Assembly (NCBI GenBank): GCA_902479065.1
Contig: CABSNM010000009.1
Coordinates: 6,078-70,077, forward strand
Reading direction: 5' to 3'
DNA: 64,000 bases
Origin: an uncultured Collinsella sp.
GTDB taxonomy: Bacteria > Actinomycetota > Coriobacteriia > Coriobacteriales > Coriobacteriaceae
Every line of letters begins with the position of its first letter. Positions within the stretch are counted from its first letter, which is position 1. The translations under genes were made by a program, and so were the position numbers. The notes beneath the pieces are model-generated. The model was not told where the DNA came from, made no database searches, and saw only the letters and a program-made list of their open reading frames with translations. This document shows positions 34,886 through 43,157 of this stretch, one piece after another.

Positions 34886-37800
34886 TCACGCTTCGCCCCA
34901 GAATCTATGGTTGTTGCGCAGGAGCTGTGCGGTTTTGTTCTCGGCGGCTGCAATGTCCGCCTCGTCTGCCTGCCATGTCCAGTTGCCCGTGGCCACGCCC
35001 GGAACGTTCATGCGCGCGTCGTCGCCAAGCCCCAGGACATCCTGCAGTGGCATCATCACCAGGGGAGCGTCGCTTGCCAGCGCGTCGCTCATCAGCTTGG
35101 CCGCCACCTCAACACCGCTCGGTTCATCGCCGCCCGCAAAGGTACGGGTGCACCAACCGGCCAGCGTCGACGTATCGTGCGTCGAGGTGTACAGAATCTT
35201 GCCGGGCGTGGGATGCACACCGCAACGAACGTCGTAGTCGCTAAACTCCAGCACGTCCATGCCGGGGAAACCGCAGGTCGATGCCATGGCGCGAACACCG
35301 GGCGTCAGATAGCCCAAGTCCTCAGCGATAAAGTTGAGCGGACCCAGTTCGTCATAGGCGGTCTGGAACAGGTCCTTGCCCGGGCCCGCCAGCCAGCGGC
35401 CGTCGGCGCATGCCTTGCCCGCGGGAATGCTGTAATAGCTGTGGAATCCCAGGAAGTGATCCAGACGCACGCGGTCGTAGAGCGAGAACGCGCGGCGCAG
35501 GCGATCCATCCACCAGCTATAGCCGTTCTGCTTCATGTGGTCCCAGCGGAACGTCGGGTTGCCCCACACCTGGCCCTCGGGCGCAAAGTTGTCGGGCGGC
35601 GCGCCGGAAATCTCAATCGCCTTGCCGGTATCGGACAGCCAGAAGTTCTCGGGCTCGCTCCACGCGTCGGCCGAATCGTCCGAGACATACATGGGGATAT
35701 CGCCGATGACCTCGATGCCTTTCTTGTGCGCATAGTTCATGAGCTCGCACCAAGCCAGGTCAAAGCGGTACTGCATGTAAGCCTGCAGCTCTGCCTCGTC
35801 GTGGAAACGCTTGTCGTCAATCAGATGCTCGTTGTAGCGCGCGACATCTGCCGGCCAATCGTGGCGCGACTCGCCCTCAAAGTTCTTTTTGACGGCCATA
35901 TAGACGCAGTATTTCTCGAGCCAATCGGCATTGCGATGTTTAAAGGCGGTGTACAGCGGATCGGCATCCTCGCCTCCGCGGGCCTTCCAGGTCTCAAAGT
36001 CGGCTGCCAGCTCCTCGTGGCTTTCGGGCAGCAGGTCGATATTGCCTGCAAAGGCCGAAGGACCGGCGTAAGGGGAGCGGAAGAAGTCCGTGGGGTTGAC
36101 GGGGAGAACCTGCCAGTAGCGCATGCCCATGGCGGCCAGATGGTCGATAAAACGACGCGTGGGCGCGCCGATCGTACCGGGCTTGCCGTCGTCGGTCGGC
36201 ACCGATGTGATATGGCATACAACACCCGCACCGTGATCGAGCGGCTCCTGCAGGCGCTGCTCGGCGTGGTGATAGATGATCGACGAACCCAGCGGGTACA
36301 GGTCGAGCGTGACCGTGCCGTTGTGGATCTCGCACTCGTGACCGCTAATCACATCGCTCGCGCATTCGCCGAGCGCCGGAATCGACACGCGGTGTGAATT
36401 GCGCAGGCTGCGGTTGATGATGACGGTCGCGGACTCGCCATCCTTGCCCGTGCGGTTGTATGCCAGCACCTCGTCATTGAGCGCGAAGGCCTTGATCTCA
36501 CCGTCAATCATAAACGGCAGCGCGCGGCGCACAGCAGATGCGTTTTTGACGATCGCGAACGTATCGAAGTCGTGCAGGTTTTCCTTGGTCGGCATGGTGC
36601 GGCGATTGCCCGGATCGGTGAGACCCTCCAAGCCGTACTCGTCACCGTAATAGATTGAGGGAACGCCCGGGAACGTCATCTGCATGAGCGTCGCCAGCCA
36701 AAAGCGGCTCTTGGCCAGGCCCATGGAGTTCTCGTCCAGGCGCCATTTGCTGCGCTCACTCTCGGGCAGCTGCGACTCGTCGGGGCCACCGCCGAGCACC
36801 GAGATAATGCGCGGGCGGTCGTGGCTCGACAGCAGATTGAGCGCGCAGGATAATGCCTCGCGCGCGTAGTTCTCGCGCAGGGTCTCGATATCCTCGGCAG
36901 CTTGGTAGGCGTTTTTGTAGCCCATCAAAAAGCCGATGACCATGTCGCGGAAGGGGTAATCCATAGCAGAGTCCAGCTCGGAGCCCTGCAGGTAGCGACG
37001 CAGATGGCCGTAGCTGATCTTGTTGGAGGCATCTTCCCAGACCTCGCCGAGCAGCAGCGCGTCGGGCTTCTCGGCGAGCACGGCCTTTTTGATCTCGGTC
37101 AGGAAGTCATCGGAAAGCTCGTCGGCCACATCCAGGCGCCAGCCGTGAGCGCCGGCGCGTAGCCATTTACGAATGACGCCGTCCTTGCCCAGGAGCCGCT
37201 CGCGTACCAGTTCGGAGCTCTCATTGATGGCGGGCATATTGCCCACGCCCCACCAACAGTCGTACGAGCCGTCCTCGTGGAAATAAAACGCATCTCGCCA
37301 CGGCGAGTCCTCGCTCTGCCAAGCACCGACGCCGGGATAATTGCCGTAGCGGTTGAAGTAGATCGAGTCGTCGCCCGTATGGTTGAAGACACCGTCCAAG
37401 ATGATGGAAATGCCGAGCTTCTCGGCCGCTTCGCACAGCTCGGTAAAGTCCTGCTCGGTGCCCAGAATCGGATCGATCTTGGTGTAATCGGCGGTGTCGT
37501 AGCGGTGGTTGCTCGCGGCTTCAAAAATGGGGTTGAGGTAGATGGCTGTAAAGCCCAGCTCGGCGATGCGAGGCAGGTCTTCCTGGATGCCCTTGAGCGA
37601 GCCGCCGTAGAAGTCCCAAGTCTTGATGGAGCCGTCCTCGGCGCGCTCGTACACAGGCGGCTCGTTCCAGTCCTCGACCATGCGGCGCTGAATGCCCTTA
37701 CGCGGTTTTTCGACCTCGGCCAGCGTGCGCTCGCGCCAGTGCTCGTCGCGGGCATAACGATCGGGGAAGATCTGGTAGACCATACCGCGCTCGTACCACT

Positions 37801-38182
37801 CGGGTCGAACTTCGCGGTGCTTGTAGACGGTGACCTGGAATGACGGCACCTCAGCGTAATCGTAGGTTACGCCTTCGCCGCCGGTGCGGCCCTGTGGTGC
37901 GCCCAGGCGAACCTCGGGCTGGCCCTCGATATTGCATATAAAGCTGTACCAGATAAGACAGGGCTCGGTGCACTCAAGCTCTACGGTAAATATGCCGTCG
38001 CCCTCGTGCGTCATGGGATACCGAGACTCACCAATCTCATCGACCCAGGTGCGCAGCGTAAGCGTTGCCTGGTTGGGGTCGGCATCCTCCAAAATCACCG
38101 ATAGCGAAACGGAAGTTCCAGTGGTCACAGCGCCAAACGGAGTACGAAACTGCGGCAGACGGCTGTTGTGTATCAATCTCAT
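34886..38182 (-). CDS. malQ: GH13 amylase fused to GH77 4-alpha-glucanotransferase
   Basis: This 1098-residue protein joins two alpha-glucan enzymes. Residues 1-130 resemble the N-terminal beta domain of neopullulanases. The GH13 barrel follows with MVYQIFPDRYARD, DGVFNHTG near 264, nucleophile region GWRLDVADE near 350, acid region LLGEVWE near 377 and SSHDR near 455. From about 650 the GH77 part starts (GVVCHITSVPTDDGKPGTIG) and has RLDHFLGF, IAEDLGYLTPGVR and YTSTHDTSTLAGW with the catalytic Asp, Glu and Asp. It should trim linear maltodextrins and branched stubs and then rearrange them, supporting glycogen breakdown. It is cytoplasmic, with no signal peptide. Operator-like sites lie upstream. 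Confidence 0.93.
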   Translation of the reverse strand: MRLIHNSRLPQFRTPFGAVTTGTSVSLSVILEDADPNQATLTLRTWVDEIGESRYPMTHEGDGIFTVELECTEPCLIWYSFICNIEGQPEVRLGAPQGRTGGEGVTYDYAEVPSFQVTVYKHREVRPEWYERGMVYQIFPDRYARDEHWRERTLAEVEKPRKGIQRRMVEDWNEPPVYERAEDGSIKTWDFYGGSLKGIQEDLPRIAELGFTAIYLNPIFEAASNHRYDTADYTKIDPILGTEQDFTELCEAAEKLGISIILDGVFNHTGDDSIYFNRYGNYPGVGAWQSEDSPWRDAFYFHEDGSYDCWWGVGNMPAINESSELVRERLLGKDGVIRKWLRAGAHGWRLDVADELSDDFLTEIKKAVLAEKPDALLLGEVWEDASNKISYGHLRRYLQGSELDSAMDYPFRDMVIGFLMGYKNAYQAAEDIETLRENYAREALSCALNLLSSHDRPRIISVLGGGPDESQLPESERSKWRLDENSMGLAKSRFWLATLMQMTFPGVPSIYYGDEYGLEGLTDPGNRRTMPTKENLHDFDTFAIVKNASAVRRALPFMIDGEIKAFALNDEVLAYNRTGKDGESATVIINRSLRNSHRVSIPALGECASDVISGHECEIHNGTVTLDLYPLGSSIIYHHAEQRLQEPLDHGAGVVCHITSVPTDDGKPGTIGAPTRRFIDHLAAMGMRYWQVLPVNPTDFFRSPYAGPSAFAGNIDLLPESHEELAADFETWKARGGEDADPLYTAFKHRNADWLEKYCVYMAVKKNFEGESRHDWPADVARYNEHLIDDKRFHDEAELQAYMQYRFDLAWCELMNYAHKKGIEVIGDIPMYVSDDSADAWSEPENFWLSDTGKAIEISGAPPDNFAPEGQVWGNPTFRWDHMKQNGYSWWMDRLRRAFSLYDRVRLDHFLGFHSYYSIPAGKACADGRWLAGPGKDLFQTAYDELGPLNFIAEDLGYLTPGVRAMASTCGFPGMDVLEFSDYDVRCGVHPTPGKILYTSTHDTSTLAGWCTRTFAGGDEPSGVEVAAKLMSDALASDAPLVMMPLQDVLGLGDDARMNVPGVATGNWTWQADEADIAAAENKTAQLLRNNHRFWGEA

Positions 38183-38243
38183 AGTACGGTCCAGTTCAAT
38201 AGAATCATGGCCTGCTGGCCATGGGCTTTACGCACAGGATGTA

Positions 38244-38325
38244 AGTATATCTGTTGTACACAGGCTGTATAAACAACATCCGTTTACCATCGGCGAACGG
38301 TTGTCCTAGAAAATCGTTTTACCAA
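38244..38325 (-). promoter_or_regulatory. Promoter and operator-like sites of the GH13-GH77 gene
   Basis: On the minus strand a TATACT -10 lies at 38249-38244 without a clear consensus -35. Upstream are two TGGTAAA boxes (38289-38283 and 38324-38318). The distal one forms TTGGTAAAACGATTTT (38325-38310), with a CG centre resembling LacI-family operators. A 15/16 identical site lies before glgB at 48218-48233. Confidence 0.5.
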
Positions 38326-38339
38326 CTACCTACAGAGAA

Positions 38340-38362
38340 GGGGCGCCCGGTTGGAGCGCCCC
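38340..38362 (-). terminator. Terminator after glgA
   Basis: GGGGCGC (38340-38346) pairs with GCGCCCC (38356-38362) around a nine-base loop, about 40 bases after the glgA stop. On the minus strand CTTCTCTG follows. Confidence 0.65.
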
Positions 38363-38400
38363 TTACTTAGGGTTTGATGAGGTTTTAAATCGTCTGTGGG

Positions 38401-40680
38401 CTAGCGGCGCTTGCGGGTGGCCGTGGCCTTGCGGACGGACGTCTTCTTGGACGGGGCTTTTTCCTTTGCCGGAGCGGCGGGGGAGACCGGAGTCTCCTTG
38501 GCGGGCTCGGGCTTGGCCTCTGCCTTTGGGGCAGCCTTGACCTCAGCGGCCTTCGGCGCCGGCTTGGTCTTTACCTCGGCCTTGGGCTCCTCTTTGGCAG
38601 CAGCGGGCTTAGTCTCTGCCTTGGGAGTCGTGGTCTTTGCCGTGGTCTTCTTGGCCGTCGTCGTGCGTTTTCGCGTGGTGGTCTTGGCGGCGGGCTTGGT
38701 CTCGACGGTTACCTCCGCCTTGGACTCTGCAGGCGTCTCCTCGACCTTGGCTGCCGGCTTTGCGGCTGACTTGGTCGTGGCGGCCTTCGTGGTCGTCGAC
38801 TTCGTTGCCGTGGTCTTCTTGGCTGCCGTTGTCTTCTTGGCGGTCGTGGTCGTCTTCTTGGCAGCAGTCTTTGCCGGAGCCTTGGTGGCCGGCTTGGCCT
38901 CAGCAACCTCGGCCTTTACCTCGGAAGCAGCCTCGGCTTCGGCGGCCTTCTTGGCAGCGGCGGTCGTGCGCTTGCGCGTGGTCGTTGCCTTGGCAGTCGC
39001 TGTTTTAGTCGCGGCAGACTTGGTCGTCGTAACCTTCTTAGCGGTCGTCTTGCGGGTAGTGGTCTTCTTAGCTGCGGGCTTTGCAGCGGGCTTAACCTCG
39101 GCCTCTGCCTCAGGAGCAACCACAGCCTTCACTTCAGGCTCGGCCTTGGGCTCCTCTGCGGCCACCGGCTCAGCCGCAGCCTCAGGCTCGTCGACAACAG
39201 CCGCTGGCCTCTCAATCTCAGGATGCATAAAGAAGTACAGGTCCAGATACTTATCGGCCGAGCGCGTCCAGCTAAAGTCCTGGCTCATAGCCTGAGTGAC
39301 CAGCTGGTTCCAGGCCTCGCGGTTATCCCAGAACAGACGCGCTGCGCGGAATACCGCATCGCCCATCTCGTCGCCGTTAAAGTTGCTAAACGAGAAGCCT
39401 GTGCCCTCGCCGGTAAACTCGTTGTACGGCTGCACGGTGTCCTTCAGGCCACCGGTTTCGCGCACGATGGGCAGCGTGCCGTATCGCATGGCAATGATCT
39501 GCGACAGGCCGCAGGGCTCAAACTTCGAAGGCATCAGGAACATGTCGGCGGCAGCATACATGCGCTGTGACAGCGCCGGATCGAACTCGATGCGTGCGGC
39601 CATGGTGCCGGGGTACTTGTCCTGGAAGTAGCGCAGGCCGTCCTCGTAGTCGCGGTCGCCGGTGCCCAGCACCGCCACCTGCACGCCGCCGGCCAGGATG
39701 CGGTCGAGCGCGTACATGACCAGGTCTAGGCCCTTCTGGCGCGTCAGACGCGTGACCATCACCATGAGCGGACGGTCGTCGCGAACCTCGAGCCCCAGCT
39801 CTTCCTGCAGCTTGGCCTTGCACACGGCCTTGCCGGAACGGTCCTCGACGGTGTAGTTGGCGGCAATGCGCTTGTCGGTCGCCGGGTCAAAGCCCGCGAC
39901 GTCGATGCCATTCAAAATGCCCTGAAGCGCGTAAGAACGCTCGCGCAGCACGCCGTCCAGGCCCTCGCCAAATTCAGGCGTCTGGATCTCGTTGGCATAG
40001 GTGGGGCTCACCGTAGTGATGGCGTCGGCATAGCGCAGCGCGCCCAGCATGTAGTTAATGCTGCAGGCGTCGCAACGCAGCTGCGAGGCGGCCGCCGGAA
40101 TATGCGCCACGCCCAGGATGTCCTCCATCACGGTGTCGCTAAACTGGCCCTGGAATGCCACGTTGTGGATCGAGAACACGGTCTTGACGCGGTCGTACAG
40201 CGGCAGGCCCTGGTAGAACTCGCGCAAAAACACGGGCGCCAGCGCCGTCTGCCAGTCGTTGCAGTGCAGGATGTCGCACTCAAAGCCGGCCGGCAGGTGC
40301 TGCAGGCTCTCGGTGATGGCCTTAGAGAAGAACGCAAAACGCTCGCCGTCGTCAAAGAAGCCGTACGGATAGTCGCGCGCAAAATAGCGCTCGTTGTCGA
40401 TGAACATATAGGTGACGCCGTCGTGCTCGAGCTTCTCGAGTCCGCAGTACTCATTGCGCCAGCCCAGGCTAACGTAAAAGTCGGAGAAGTGCTCCATCTG
40501 CGCCTTGTACTCGTCCTTGATGGTGGCGTACTTGGGCACCATCACGATGACTTCGGCGCCGGCGCGTACAAGCGCCGCAGGCAGCGAGCCCGCCACGTCA
40601 CCCAGGCCACCGGTCTTAACAAACGGTGCGCACTCGGCCGAGGCAAACACGATCTGCATCTTTTTGCTGGAATCAGCCAT
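38401..40680 (-). CDS. glgA: Glycogen synthase (GT5) with long Lys/Thr/Ala block tail
   Basis: GlgA (759 residues) extends alpha-1,4-glucan from ADP-glucose. ATG 40680 follows CAGGGAGACAAT. The GT5 core occupies about the first 484 residues: IVFASAECAPFVKTGGLGDVA, HCNDWQTALAPVFL, MVTRLTRQKGLDLVM and PSKFEPCGLSQIIAMRYG. A further tail of about 275 residues (38404-39228) has no resemblance to GlgA. It alternates acidic stretches (EPEAAAEPVAAEEPKAEPE) with strongly basic ones (KKTTTRKTTAKKVTTTK, KKTTTTAKKTTAAKKTTATK, TTTRKRTTTAKKTTAKTTT) and ends KKTSVRKATATRKRR. It resembles histone H1-like tails and should be disordered. Normal GlgA is about 480 residues, so over a third of the protein is extra. 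Confidence 0.94.
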   Translation of the reverse strand: MADSSKKMQIVFASAECAPFVKTGGLGDVAGSLPAALVRAGAEVIVMVPKYATIKDEYKAQMEHFSDFYVSLGWRNEYCGLEKLEHDGVTYMFIDNERYFARDYPYGFFDDGERFAFFSKAITESLQHLPAGFECDILHCNDWQTALAPVFLREFYQGLPLYDRVKTVFSIHNVAFQGQFSDTVMEDILGVAHIPAAASQLRCDACSINYMLGALRYADAITTVSPTYANEIQTPEFGEGLDGVLRERSYALQGILNGIDVAGFDPATDKRIAANYTVEDRSGKAVCKAKLQEELGLEVRDDRPLMVMVTRLTRQKGLDLVMYALDRILAGGVQVAVLGTGDRDYEDGLRYFQDKYPGTMAARIEFDPALSQRMYAAADMFLMPSKFEPCGLSQIIAMRYGTLPIVRETGGLKDTVQPYNEFTGEGTGFSFSNFNGDEMGDAVFRAARLFWDNREAWNQLVTQAMSQDFSWTRSADKYLDLYFFMHPEIERPAAVVDEPEAAAEPVAAEEPKAEPEVKAVVAPEAEAEVKPAAKPAAKKTTTRKTTAKKVTTTKSAATKTATAKATTTRKRTTAAAKKAAEAEAASEVKAEVAEAKPATKAPAKTAAKKTTTTAKKTTAAKKTTATKSTTTKAATTKSAAKPAAKVEETPAESKAEVTVETKPAAKTTTRKRTTTAKKTTAKTTTPKAETKPAAAKEEPKAEVKTKPAPKAAEVKAAPKAEAKPEPAKETPVSPAAPAKEKAPSKKTSVRKATATRKRR

Positions 40681-40702
40681 ATTGTCTCCCTGTTGCAATT
40701 CG

Positions 40703-40738
40703 AGAATAGCCGCCTGGCGCAAACCGGGCGGCTATTCT
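40703..40738 (-). terminator. Hairpin between glgD and glgA
   Basis: AGAATAGCCGCC (40703-40714) and GGCGGCTATTCT (40727-40738) form a perfect 12-bp stem in the 89-base gap. Without a T-run it could lower glgA expression, or stabilise the upstream message, rather than end transcription. Confidence 0.6.
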
Positions 40739-40769
40739 ACGTGTTACGAGCGTTGTTGCGGTGCCAAAG

Positions 40770-41897
40770 CTAGCTCGCGTTGGTGATATCAGAAGTTAAC
40801 GGGGCCTTTCCCAGCACCAGGATGTTCTCGGGCGTGCCGCGAAGCTCGGTGTTGGTGGGAACCACGTTGTTCTTGTCCAGGATGGCATTCTCAACGCGGG
40901 CGCCGCTCTTGATGACGCAGCTCTGGTTGATGATCGAGTTCGTCACCGAGGCGCCTTCCTCGACCACGACGCCGCGCGACAGGATCGAGTTGCGCACGGT
41001 GCCCTTGATGATGCAGCCGGCCGAGATGATCGAGTTGCACGCGTGGCTGCCGGTCGCATAGCGCGAAGGCGGCACGTCGTGAGCCTTGGTCAAGATCGGG
41101 CGCTCGGGATCGAAGAGCTGGTCGGCCACGGTCTGGTCGAGCAGGTCCATGCTGCGGCGATACAGCGACTTCTCGCTAAACACGCCCACGACCTCACCCT
41201 TGTACTCGTAGCTGCACACGTCGATGTTGCCAAAGTCGCCCTGGAGTGCCTCGAGCAGGTCCAGATAGTCGGCGGCCTGGTAGTGGTCGATGATTTCGAG
41301 CAGCGTCTCGCGGTTAACGATGCAGCAGTCCATAGAGGCGTTGTCGCCGTACACGACGCCGGCGCTCACGCCCGTCAGGCGTCCGTTTTCGTTGATCTGC
41401 AGCTTGGTCTCGTCATCAACGTTACGCGTGGCCTTGCAGTACACCACGGTCATCTGGGCACCGGAGTTCTCGTGCGCGTCGATGATGGTGTTGAGGTCCA
41501 TGTTAAAGATGATGTTGGTGCCCATCATCGCAACATAGGGCTTGTCCGAGCGCTGGAACAGCGTCTTGTTAGAGATGATGTCGCGCAGCAGGAAGCGCAT
41601 GCCGCCCTTGGTGGTGCCATACGCGTTGCCGGGCACCATGAACAGGCCGCCCTTCTTGCGGTCCAGGCCCCAGTCTTTACCCGAGCCCACGTGGTCGATC
41701 AGCGAGCGGTAGTTGCCCGGCATGACAACGCCGACGGTCTTAATGCCGGCATTCATCATGTTGGACAGCGGGAAGTCGATCAGGCGGTAGCGGCCCAAAA
41801 ACGGAACGGACGCGATGGGGCGGTCCTTGAGCAGCACGCTGCCGTAGGTCGAAGAGTAGTTAGCGGTGATATAACCGATGGCCTTGCGATTGATCAT
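40770..41897 (-). CDS. glgD: Glucose-1-phosphate adenylyltransferase regulatory subunit
   Basis: GlgD (375 residues) is the non-catalytic or weakly catalytic partner of GlgC. ATG 41897 lies 4 bases beyond the glgC stop with GGAAGGGGG upstream. It has the nucleotidyltransferase fold (PFLGRYRLIDFPLSNMMNAGI, GSGKDWGLDRKKGGLF) but lacks the glycine-rich LAGGxGxRL loop found in GlgC, as usual for GlgD. The C-terminal half is a left-handed beta-helix with repeated hexads (NSIISAGCIIKGTVRNSILSRG). The glgC-glgD pair is typical of Firmicutes-like and coriobacterial glycogen operons. Confidence 0.92.
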   Translation of the reverse strand: MINRKAIGYITANYSSTYGSVLLKDRPIASVPFLGRYRLIDFPLSNMMNAGIKTVGVVMPGNYRSLIDHVGSGKDWGLDRKKGGLFMVPGNAYGTTKGGMRFLLRDIISNKTLFQRSDKPYVAMMGTNIIFNMDLNTIIDAHENSGAQMTVVYCKATRNVDDETKLQINENGRLTGVSAGVVYGDNASMDCCIVNRETLLEIIDHYQAADYLDLLEALQGDFGNIDVCSYEYKGEVVGVFSEKSLYRRSMDLLDQTVADQLFDPERPILTKAHDVPPSRYATGSHACNSIISAGCIIKGTVRNSILSRGVVVEEGASVTNSIINQSCVIKSGARVENAILDKNNVVPTNTELRGTPENILVLGKAPLTSDITNAS

Positions 41898-41901
41898 CGG
41901 A

Positions 41902-43050
41902 TCATTCCCCCTTCCCGATAACGACGTCATTTCCAACGACGGCCGTATCCTTGGTGGTATCGACAGAGCCGAGCTTCACGCCCTCTTCGACCGTGGAGTT
42001 CTCGCCCAAAATAGCGCGGCAGATGTGCGCGCCGCTCTTAACGTGCGCACCCGGCAGCAGCACGGAGTCCTCGACCACGGCGCGCTCCTCGATGATGACA
42101 TCGGTCGAAAGGATCGAGTGGCGAGCGGTGCCGTAGATCTTGCAGCCGTTGGAGACCAGGCAGTCGTCCAGGCGGCCGTCCGGGCCAATGTAGTGCGGCG
42201 GTCGCGTGGTGATGTTGGACATGATAGGGAAGTGCTTGTCGAACAGATCGAACTCGGGGTTGTTGCCCAGCAGGTCCATCGAGGTCTCGTGGAAGCTGGC
42301 GATGGTGCCGACGTCCTTCCAAAAGCCGTGGAACTCGTAGCTGTACAGGCGCTTGCCCTCGTCGAGCAGCTTGGGGATGATGTCCTTGCCAAAGTCGTGG
42401 CTCGAGCGCTGGTCCAGAGCGTCCTCCTCGAGTGCCTCGATCAGCACGTCGGCCGAGAAGATGTAGATGCCCATGGACGCGAGGTTCGAATCGGGCTTAT
42501 CGGGCTTCTCGGTGAACTTGGTGATACGGCCGTCCTCGGGGTCGGTGGTCAGGATGCCAAAGCGGCTGGCCTCCTCCCAAGGCACGGGCATAACGCTCAC
42601 CGTGAGGTCGGCGTTGTTCTCAATGTGCGTCTTGAGCATCTTGCGGTAGTCCATGCGATACAGGTGATCGCCCGAAAGAATAAGGACGTACTTGGGGTCG
42701 TTGGCCTTGATGTAGTCCAGGTTCTGCGTAATGGCGTCTGCCGTGCCCGCATACCAGGCGCCGCCGGTCTGCGTCTCATACGGTGGCAGGATCGACACGC
42801 CGCCGTCACGGCTGTCCAGATCCCACGCCTCGCCGGAGCCCACGTAGGCATGCAGCAGATAGGGGCGATACTGCGTCAGAACGCCCACCGTGTCGATGCC
42901 CGAGTTGGAGCAGTTGGAGAGCGAGAAGTCGATAATGCGGAACTTGCCACCAAAGCTAACCGCCGGCTTAGCGATCTTTTGGGTGAGTGCCCCCAATCGG
43001 CTGCCCTGTCCTCCTGCGAGGAGCATCGCGATGCATTCTTTCTTACTCAT
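41902..43050 (-). CDS. glgC: Glucose-1-phosphate adenylyltransferase
   Basis: GlgC (382 residues) makes ADP-glucose, the committed step of glycogen synthesis. It starts MSKKECIAMLLAGGQGSRLGALT with the nucleotide loop and continues KPAVSFGGKFRIIDFSLSNC, GSGEAWDLD, WYAGTADAITQN, LSGDHLYRMDY and the glucose-1-phosphate site FTEKPDKP. The C-terminal beta-helix holds the allosteric part. AGAAGGAGAAATCG precedes ATG 43050. Confidence 0.95.
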   Translation of the reverse strand: MSKKECIAMLLAGGQGSRLGALTQKIAKPAVSFGGKFRIIDFSLSNCSNSGIDTVGVLTQYRPYLLHAYVGSGEAWDLDSRDGGVSILPPYETQTGGAWYAGTADAITQNLDYIKANDPKYVLILSGDHLYRMDYRKMLKTHIENNADLTVSVMPVPWEEASRFGILTTDPEDGRITKFTEKPDKPDSNLASMGIYIFSADVLIEALEEDALDQRSSHDFGKDIIPKLLDEGKRLYSYEFHGFWKDVGTIASFHETSMDLLGNNPEFDLFDKHFPIMSNITTRPPHYIGPDGRLDDCLVSNGCKIYGTARHSILSTDVIIEERAVVEDSVLLPGAHVKSGAHICRAILGENSTVEEGVKLGSVDTTKDTAVVGNDVVIGKGE

Positions 43051-43157
43051 CGATTTCTCCTTCTGTCATCGATGTTCTTAAACCCATTAGCGGTGGGCAC
43101 GGCCTCTGGTCGCGCCCACCGAGTAATGCCGTGCTGGCATAGGGGAGCTCGCGGCCT

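Noticed and set aside
38411..39295. 294-codon plus-strand frame opposite the glgA tail, hydrophobic with Val/Ala/Leu repeats
   Set aside because: It mirrors the low-complexity Lys/Thr/Ala tail of GlgA; the apparent membrane-like character follows from the complementary codons.
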